A DNA stretch of 39,424 nucleotides. Source: Candidatus Aminicenantota bacterium. Lineage in GTDB: Bacteria > Acidobacteriota > Aminicenantia > UBA2199. Numbering within the stretch: the stretch's first letter is position 1; each line of letters begins with the position of its first letter. Positions 15,637-22,100 of this stretch are shown here, one piece after another. The notes under the pieces are model-generated. The model did not search any database. It was given only the letters and a program-made list of their open reading frames with translations, and had not been told where the DNA came from. The stretch is from positions 4,246-43,669 of the forward strand of contig WVZO01000540.1 of assembly GCA_011772425.1 (NCBI GenBank), given 5' to 3'. The position numbers and the translations under genes were made by a program.

Positions 15637-15950
15637 CGTAGGAGAGGGGTCATAGACCCATAGGAAATATATCAAAATCACATAGGAAAATAATCAAAAT
15701 TCCGTAGGAAGTTTGTCAAATTGCGCACGAAAATGATCGTAACCCCGTACGAATGTAGTTAAAACGCTGTGAGAAGGAATTAAATTCCCGTAGAAAGGGG
15801 GCAAACCCACGAGGGAAGGTGGTAAAAATTATGTGGGCAAGTGGTAAAAATTGCGTAGGAAGGTAATAATGTTACGTAGGAAGAGGGGCAAACCTCTGTG
15901 GAAATTGATAAAACTTCCCGTACGGATGGGTAAAACCACCGTAGTTTTAA
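15637..15950 (+). repeat. Degenerate tandem array, about 14 units of 21-22 bp
   Basis: Units begin with (C)GTAGGAA or a close variant (ATAGGAA, GTACGAA, GTGGGCA) and carry a variable middle followed by TCAAAA or TAAAAA. Reading by eye gives about 14 consecutive units with lengths of 22 or 21 nt and no non-repeat spacer. Units differ from each other at many places, so the array is old or is kept only for spacing. The period is two helical turns of DNA. It is not a CRISPR: the units have no spacers. Confidence 0.75.
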
Positions 15951-15955
15951 TTTGC

Positions 15956-16086
15956 AAAATCTGATTTTTGTCAATGGACTGACATAAAATGACTGTTTTG
16001 TGTCAGTGCAGTGACCATGGCTTATTTTTTGTCTGTTCCGTTTTTTTCCTTAATAAATTCAACTTTTCAAACACCGACCAAGCTTT
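15956..16086 (+). repeat. 130-bp direct repeat, copy 2
   Basis: Second copy of the repeat at 14659-14790. It starts where the 21-22-bp array ends and stops a few bases before the -10 box of the gamma-glutamyltransferase-like gene. Confidence 0.85.
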
Positions 16087-16090
16087 CATA

Positions 16091-16099
16091 TGGTATAAT
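16091..16099 (+). promoter_or_regulatory. Extended -10 promoter
   Basis: TGGTATAAT (TG-N-TATAAT) with a consensus -10 hexamer at 16094-16099. No good -35 box is visible 17 nt upstream, as expected for an extended -10 promoter. It lies 36 nt before the start of the gamma-glutamyltransferase-like gene. Confidence 0.65.
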
Positions 16100-16134
16100 G
16101 GAATTTAATTGGATACTCGTAAAGGAGGATAACC

Positions 16135-18000
16135 ATGATGAAAAAATTTTTCTTGCTGTTAGTAATAATAGTGTTTTTAGTATTTTTACCCTGGGAGTGC
16201 TCGAAGGAATCAGCCGGTCCCCCGGACCTTTCACCCCCCGCTTGGCCTAAAGGTGAGCTGGAAAAATATGCACAGCTTAACCTGGTAACCAATGTTCCTA
16301 AGCCTCCTGTCGAGGCTGGTAAAGGAATGGTTGTAGGGGCCTTTGGCCCGTTGGCTATTCGTTCCGGGGTGGAAGCACTCAAAAAGGGAGGGAGTGCGGC
16401 CGATGCTGCCTTGACCACGGCTCTTGCCCAGGTTTGCCTGCTGGCCGGTTCCAATGTCAGTTACTCGGGAATCATATTCTTGTTGTACTATGATGCTAAG
16501 ACCGGTAAAATTCATTCAATGCATGCGGGATGGAATACTGTAAAAGAGGAGACAGACCCGATGTCTATCCCGTTTTCCGGGACCCCCAGCGGCAGGCAGG
16601 TCCTGGTGCCCGGGTTTATTGCCGGGGTCCAGGCCGCACACCAACGGTTCGGCAAACTCCCCTTTAGCTCACTCTTCGAGCCCGCTATCTACTTTGCGGA
16701 AAAGGGTTTTATTATTGACAAAGCGTTGGCGGTGAGAATAAAAGCCCGTGAAGAAGTAATCACACGTTTCCCTGAAACAAAAAAGATCTTCACCAAAGAA
16801 AATGGAGAACTCGTCAAAGAAGGAGACCTCTTAAAACAACCCCAGGTGGCTGAAACTCTGAGACGAGTGGCTAAAGAAGGAGCAGATTATATGTACCGGG
16901 GAGAGTGGGCAAAAAAGTTTGTCCGGGCAGTGCGCCAGCAAGGGGGCAAAATGACCCTTAAAGACCTTGAGGACTACAAGGTTTTATGGTCAGAACCCGT
17001 CCATACCACTTACTGGGAATATGATATCTATTCCCCGGGACCTCCCGGCACAGAGGGTGCTTCCTTGATTGCGGCATTTAACCTGCTGGAACTGGCCAAT
17101 TTGAAGAAATACGGTCATTACACTCAGTCTGCCAAAGCATTATACCAATTCATCCAGATCAGCCGGCTGACCGGATTATTTTTAGATACTGAGCTGGGAT
17201 ATAGAGACCTCCTCGCTATTTTCAACAAGTATTTCGGTATGAATGACTTTTCACACCAGCCTTTGATAAGCAAGCAAACAGCCCAATTGTTCTGGAAAAA
17301 AATGCAGGAACCTTCCTGGAAAGATTTCCAGCAGGAAGTTTACTTAGCTGCAAAAAAGGGCTCAGCCGAAGCTGAAAAATTCTTTAAGGAAATGGAGAAG
17401 GTTATTAAAAAGAAAGCCGCGGCCAGGAAAGAGTCCAGTCATTCCGATTGTGTGGCAGCGGTGGATAAAGAGGGTAATATGGCAGCCATTGTCCATACCA
17501 TTAACTGTCAGTATTATGGGTTTGGCCTTACTGTGGATGGGGTGTCTGTTGCTGATACCGGTTCATTTGTGCAAGCGTTTATAGCTGATGTGGGACCGGG
17601 GTCCCGGCTTTCTCTTGGCGGCAACCAGGTGATTGTCTTAAAAAAACAAAAGCCTTTTTTAGCTACAAGCTGCATAGGCTCTATTCATGAAGCCACGATG
17701 CAATGTATCTTCAATGTCCTTGATTTTAATATGGCCCCACAAAAAGCAGTAGAGATGCCATGCTTCTTAACCCCGGCATTGCATCCCTCTGAATACAACA
17801 AACAGACGGTAGGAGAAGGCTAATTTGCCGAAGAAATCCTCAAAGCAGTACGGGCCATGGGCCAGGAAATAAAGGTTCTCCCCGCGGAAAAGCAATGGCT
17901 CCAATTAGGGGGCTGGGTGGGAATCAAAATCGATCCAAAAACCGGGAAGCTCAAAGGCGGTGTACCCCTGAATCTTAATGGCGTTGCCGTAGGTTATTAA
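16135..18000 (+). pseudogene. Gamma-glutamyltransferase-like lipoprotein, interrupted by in-frame stop
   Basis: The frame opens at ATG 16135 (GGAGG 9-13 nt upstream) with a lipoprotein signal ending LPWEC. It matches the gamma-glutamyltransferase fold: GKGMVVGAFGPLAIRSGVEA, GGSAADAALTTALAQV and LSLGGNQVIVLK segments. The nucleophile region reads ESSHSDCVAAVDKEGN (Ser434-Ser435-His436), so the usual catalytic Thr of TTHxS is not obvious. A TAA at 17821-17823 ends the first part after 562 codons, yet the same frame continues for 58 more codons with conserved family sequence (FAEEILKAVRAMGQEIKVLP, then GGWVGIKIDPKTGKLKGG, then NGVAVGY) to a TAA at 17998. A single base change to a stop is the simplest reading; a sequencing error or readthrough are alternatives. 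The truncated protein may be inactive. Confidence 0.8.
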
Positions 18001-18007
18001 ATTGATG

Positions 18008-18034
18008 ACGCCGGTGTTTTACTTTTTTACTTTT
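18008..18034 (-). repeat. AAAAGTAAAAAAGT dispersed repeat, second copy
   Basis: Inverted copy of the motif at 2333-2360, directly after the interrupted transferase gene. Confidence 0.5.
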
Positions 18035-18099
18035 CCGGATTATTGTAATTACAACAGATAATGGTTGACAAAGAAGAGTGTTTCAGCTATTATTAATGC

Positions 18100-18621
18100 A
18101 TGCAAAAAATGACAAGGAAGCCCATACCTGCCCTGGTGATATTATTTGTTCTGACGATTTGCACCACCGGTATCCGGGGACAAACCGTATCTCCCCGGAC
18201 AGACCGTGAGTTTTTAATCGAATTAAGAACCAGGATCATCGAGATGGACAAACGGTTCGAGCAAATTGACAAACGGTTCGAACAAGTTGACAAACGGTTC
18301 GAGCAAATTGACAAACGGTTTGCGGAACTGCGCGAAGACATGAATAAACGATTTGAGCAAGTAGACAAACGGTTTGAGCAATTCATGTCATTCGTGTGGA
18401 TACTGGCTGCGATTTTTGGTGCCATGACTGCGGCAACCATCGGTTTTGCTTTATGGGACAGGAAGACCATGATCCGGCCTTTTGAGACAAAGGTTTCGGA
18501 ACTGGATAAACGAATAAAAGATAACCGTGATAACTACGATCAAATGATCGCTGCTTTAAAAGAATATGCAGGAAAAGATAAGAAGTTTGCCACGATAATC
18601 CGGCAATACAATTTATTCTAA
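18100..18621 (+). CDS. Exported or membrane-anchored coiled-coil protein with heptad repeats
   Basis: A 173-aa protein. It has an N-terminal signal-like hydrophobic segment (residues 9-24), then consecutive seven-residue repeats of the DKRFEQI/DKRFEQV type (about residues 49-92), and a second membrane segment (about residues 93-113, FVWILAAIFGAMTAATIGFA). A charged C-terminal helix with another SELDKRIKDN heptad follows. At the DNA level the heptads form an imperfect 21-bp tandem array (about 18243-18380), so unit number may vary between strains. It probably forms a parallel coiled coil. There is no strong ribosome-binding site, and the ATG at 18109 is an alternative start. Function unknown. 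Confidence 0.7.
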   Translation: MQKMTRKPIPALVILFVLTICTTGIRGQTVSPRTDREFLIELRTRIIEMDKRFEQIDKRFEQVDKRFEQIDKRFAELREDMNKRFEQVDKRFEQFMSFVWILAAIFGAMTAATIGFALWDRKTMIRPFETKVSELDKRIKDNRDNYDQMIAALKEYAGKDKKFATIIRQYNLF

Positions 18622-18801
18622 TAATTTTCTCTGCACAGAGAAAGTAAAGGAAAAAGGGGTCTGGCAAGAAATCGGCAATACTTTATAACTCTTTCGTGCA
18701 GGTGATTTTCCTTTTCAACCAGGTGCGTGAGGCGCTCGTGCACGTGAATTTAGCCTTCCAGCAGATGGATAATTTTTTGTCTTTCCCGTTTTTCTCTCGT
18801 A

Positions 18802-18841
18802 CCGCACGGGCACTCTGAAAAAACTGATGCCCTCCGTGCGG
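18802..18841. terminator. Hairpin, possible terminator
   Basis: CCGCACGG at 18802-18809 pairs with CCGTGCGG at 18834-18841; the loop-side bases GCA/TGC extend the stem with a bulge. It lies between convergent genes. Confidence 0.45.
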
Positions 18842-18867
18842 ATCTACTAACCCCCTATTTTTATCTA

Positions 18868-18922
18868 CAGGATGGGCAGAAAATAGAAAAAAAATCATAA
18901 AACTTTCTGCCTGCCCATCCTG
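18868..18922. repeat. 12-bp perfect inverted repeat
   Basis: CAGGATGGGCAG (18868-18879) and CTGCCCATCCTG (18911-18922) with a 31-nt AT-rich loop. This may be a bidirectional terminator or the ends of a tiny mobile element. Confidence 0.55.
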
Positions 18923-18954
18923 AACTCCTATAAAACTCTATCAGAACTTTTTTT

Positions 18955-19077
18955 TGTCTCCGACGGCCAGGGGGCTCTTTTCGAGAAAACTGCCCCCTGG
19001 ACCCCCGCAAAAGCTTTTCATACACGGTCAAACATCGTACCACGCTTCTCAGCATTATTTCCCATTGGTGTCATTTT
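18955..19077 (-). repeat. Palindromic repeat family, copy A
   Basis: About 120 bp. It reads GACGGCCAGGGGGC...GCCCCCTGGACCCCC, then AAGCTTTTCATACACGGTCA, then ATCGTACCACG, then ATTTCCCATTGG. The core hairpin has 9-bp arms at 18967-18975 and 18992-19000. A CGAAG-type tandem stretch follows at 19083-19118. Confidence 0.85.
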
Positions 19078-19125
19078 CTTTTCTTCTCCTCTTCGTGTCT
19101 CTTCGTGTTCCTTCGTGGCTAAAAA

Positions 19126-22100
19126 CTAAAGCATATTCCCCTTCCGGGCTTCATACTCGATGATTCCCCGTATGATCTGCGCCGTCAACTTGCCGGCTAC
19201 TCGCGCACCCAATCCCGAACGGGGCACAATAACTGAAAAAATAACATGCGCGTTATTACGAAAACAAACAAAACCAGTGAACAACGAATTGTCCTTGGTA
19301 AACCCGGTCTCCGCCGTCCCGGTCTTGGCATAAAACTTGCGACCCTTGACCCTTACCAGGTCACCAAAAACACCCCAGGCAGTCCCACGAAGCACCACCG
19401 CATGCATGGCCTCCTTTATCTCACCGGCAATAGCAGCAGGATATAACCGGACTTTGCTTTTACTCGGGTCCGGGGCTATGATTTTACCCGGCCGGTTATC
19501 CCCCTGTCTTAACGTTACGGATTGAACCACGGAAGGCAAATAAAGAACACCGTCGTTCAGGATAGTAGAAATCACCATTGCATTTTGCAGGGCAGTAACC
19601 TGGTAATCTCCCTGGCCGATGGCATAATGGGCAATGTCTGCGATAGTATACGCATTGACCGGGAAAACAGATTCGATAGCAATGAACGCATCATTAGGCA
19701 TCCTACGCAGTCCGGCATGGATTTCACTGTCCCGGAAATTGTCCAGGAGGTTGATTTTTCGATTCATGAAAAAGTGTTCGGCAAGTTCTAAAATGGGGTA
19801 TTCCCGGTACATTCGCTCCATTGGGATGGCGGATTTTTTGATAAAAGCACGCCTTGAAGGGTATACCCGGCTGTCATCCATCAGGATACTGTAACTGTGA
19901 AGGGCAAGATAAGAAAAATAGGTGTTGTACGAGTGAGTAAGAGCATTGGTTAACGAACAAAATCCCGGGGGCACGGCATGATCCTCGAAATTTCTCAGGT
20001 GAAAGTTTATCTCTTTGCCGTTTAGCATAAAGTTTCCTTTGAGGTCGGTGCGGGGGAAATTAGTAAAGGCACTGCCGGTGGTGAGCAGCCGCTTGAGATA
20101 AGGGAAGCGATCACGGGAATAAAGAAAAGCAATGGAATCAAGGATTTTGGCCGTAGACCCGGGGTTGTATTTCCACTGCCAGGCCCGGTTTAAATGAGGA
20201 TTCGCATCCCGGCGGTAAGGTTTAGGAATTTCCGGGTTCAGCTCCAGCAGGGCTTCTTCATCATATGGATAGGACGCACTAGCCAGGATTCGACCCTTCG
20301 GGTCCATGAGCACCACGGCCGCTTCGTAAAGCCGGTTCTTCTCCAGGTGGATTTCTTGTTTGATTTCTTTAACCCGGTTCTCCAGGACACGGATTTTTTC
20401 CTTTACCTCAGTGGAGGAATATTTGTCCGGCATTGCCATTTGTTCACGGTATTGGGCCAATTGGGTTTCCACTGCTTCAAGCTCTTTTTTTAGTTTTTTG
20501 TATAAGGGATTGTTTATTTCCTTCTCCCGGTTCTTCAACAACATATCCCGCATGGCTGCCAATGCAATCTTCTGCCACTCCAGGTTAACGGTCAGTCGAA
20601 TATCGGAAATACGGTTTTCCCGGTACAACCGGGAAAAAATCTGCTCCAATCCCCAGGTTTCCTCGCTTTTGCTGCCCAACAAGTAGAGAAGGTCCGGGGA
20701 TACCTCCGATGAATAAAACCTGCGGTAATTCCCGTTGATTTCAGAAGTGAAGGCCAGGATGTTTTGTCCGGCATCGAAAATCGCTGGTTTTCGCGGGGTT
20801 TTTATTGTTTTAAAACCGGGACGGCGCGCATGCTTCTGCTGCAAATGCGGCATTTTATCAGGAATATAAAGCTTGTTCAAAAGGTCCGCGGGTTTGAGAT
20901 TGAAAGAAAATAATCCCGATTCCCCTATAAAAAGAGTACCGGTTTTGAGACTGATACCATAGGTTATATCAGTATTAAGGGATTTGAGAACAGCACTTTC
21001 CGGTTTCTGCGCGAAGGGAGAATCATCCTTTTGCTTGTGGGAGATGGAAAACCCCCGGGCACCCTCGAAGCTCCGGAAATCAAACTTCAAATAAAGACCA
21101 GCGGCAGCATCCGAACCGGGACCGGCAGGGTCAAATTTTAGAATATCCCCGGCAACAATAGAGATAAAGGTGTTTTTCTCTATTTTTTTCTCCTCCCAGT
21201 GCCGTATCCGGGTAATATCCCCGGAAAGAGACCGCACCCGCAGAGACTTCAAGTCCCCCCGCAGCTCCAACAGCAGCGCGGGATTTTTGCCGGTCCCAGG
21301 AACCGGCACCAGCTTTTTCAATTCCTCCGGCCCGATTTCTACGATTATCTTTTTCAGCAGGTCACGGTTCCGGGAGTCAGCCAGCACCTGCCTACGGTCC
21401 GGGGTAATCCAACCGCCGATATATTTCACGGTATTCCGGGTGGGAAAGATTTGCCGCAGCGGCCGGCAAAAAACCTCTTTGTACGTACAGCGCGCAGGAT
21501 ACACTTTAAATTGAAACTTGCGGTCTTCAACAAGAATAATATCTTCATTGTCAATTTCCACTTCAGCCGCGATCTCCTTTCCCCCCACTTTCAGGCGATC
21601 GATAAAAGGAGTTAAACAAAACCGGTCACTGGCTAAGTTTATTTTAAACATACTCCCGTAATCGCGAAAGCCCTCCAGGAAAACAATGTCGGTTTTTTCT
21701 TCGACATCCTTGGGATAAGAGACAGAATAAAGCCGCAAGAAGATCAATACAACGATAACCCCGGCAATAAGAAAGAATAGTTTAAAATGCAAAAACTTTT
21801 TATTTGCACGGCCATTTTGTGTTACCTCGTTAGGACCATTTGTTCCCATTGTTTTCATTGAGTGTTGATTAGAGAGTATTATCATCAGGAACGAGAAGGG
21901 GAGGACAAAAAGAAGCAGCATGTTGTTGGAATAGGAGAGGAAAGGCAGGGGTTGGCCCATTAGCGGTAGTAATCCTACGGCATACATGGCCGGGACTAAA
22001 AATTGTGCGGCAAAAATAACCGCCAGGAATTCCAGTACATAACAGTGCCATTGAGAAGCGGTTTGTCGAAACACAACGGCAGCAGTTAAGAACAGTGTCA

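Larger units (their letters stand above)
15360..16134. other. Intergenic region made almost wholly of repeats
   Basis: No gene. From left to right it holds a palindromic CGCAGAG-type repeat (about 15477-15565), one 16-bp repeat (15601-15616), a degenerate 21-22-bp tandem array (about 15637-15950), the second 130-bp direct repeat (15956-16086) and the promoter of the next gene. Confidence 0.7.
18622..19125. other. Intergenic region between convergent genes
   Basis: No gene. It contains two strong inverted repeats (18802-18841 and 18868-18922), copy A of the palindromic repeat family (18955-19077) and a CGAAG-type tandem stretch (19083-19118, reverse orientation). The inverted repeats probably serve transcription termination from both sides. 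Confidence 0.6.

Noticed and set aside
15637-15950. CRISPR array
   Set aside because: Units are adjacent with no unique spacers, are strongly diverged, and no cas gene is present.
17821-17823. Stop-codon recoding (UAA read as an amino acid)
   Set aside because: Many intact genes in the window end in TAA, so a changed code is unlikely; a local mutation or read error is simpler.
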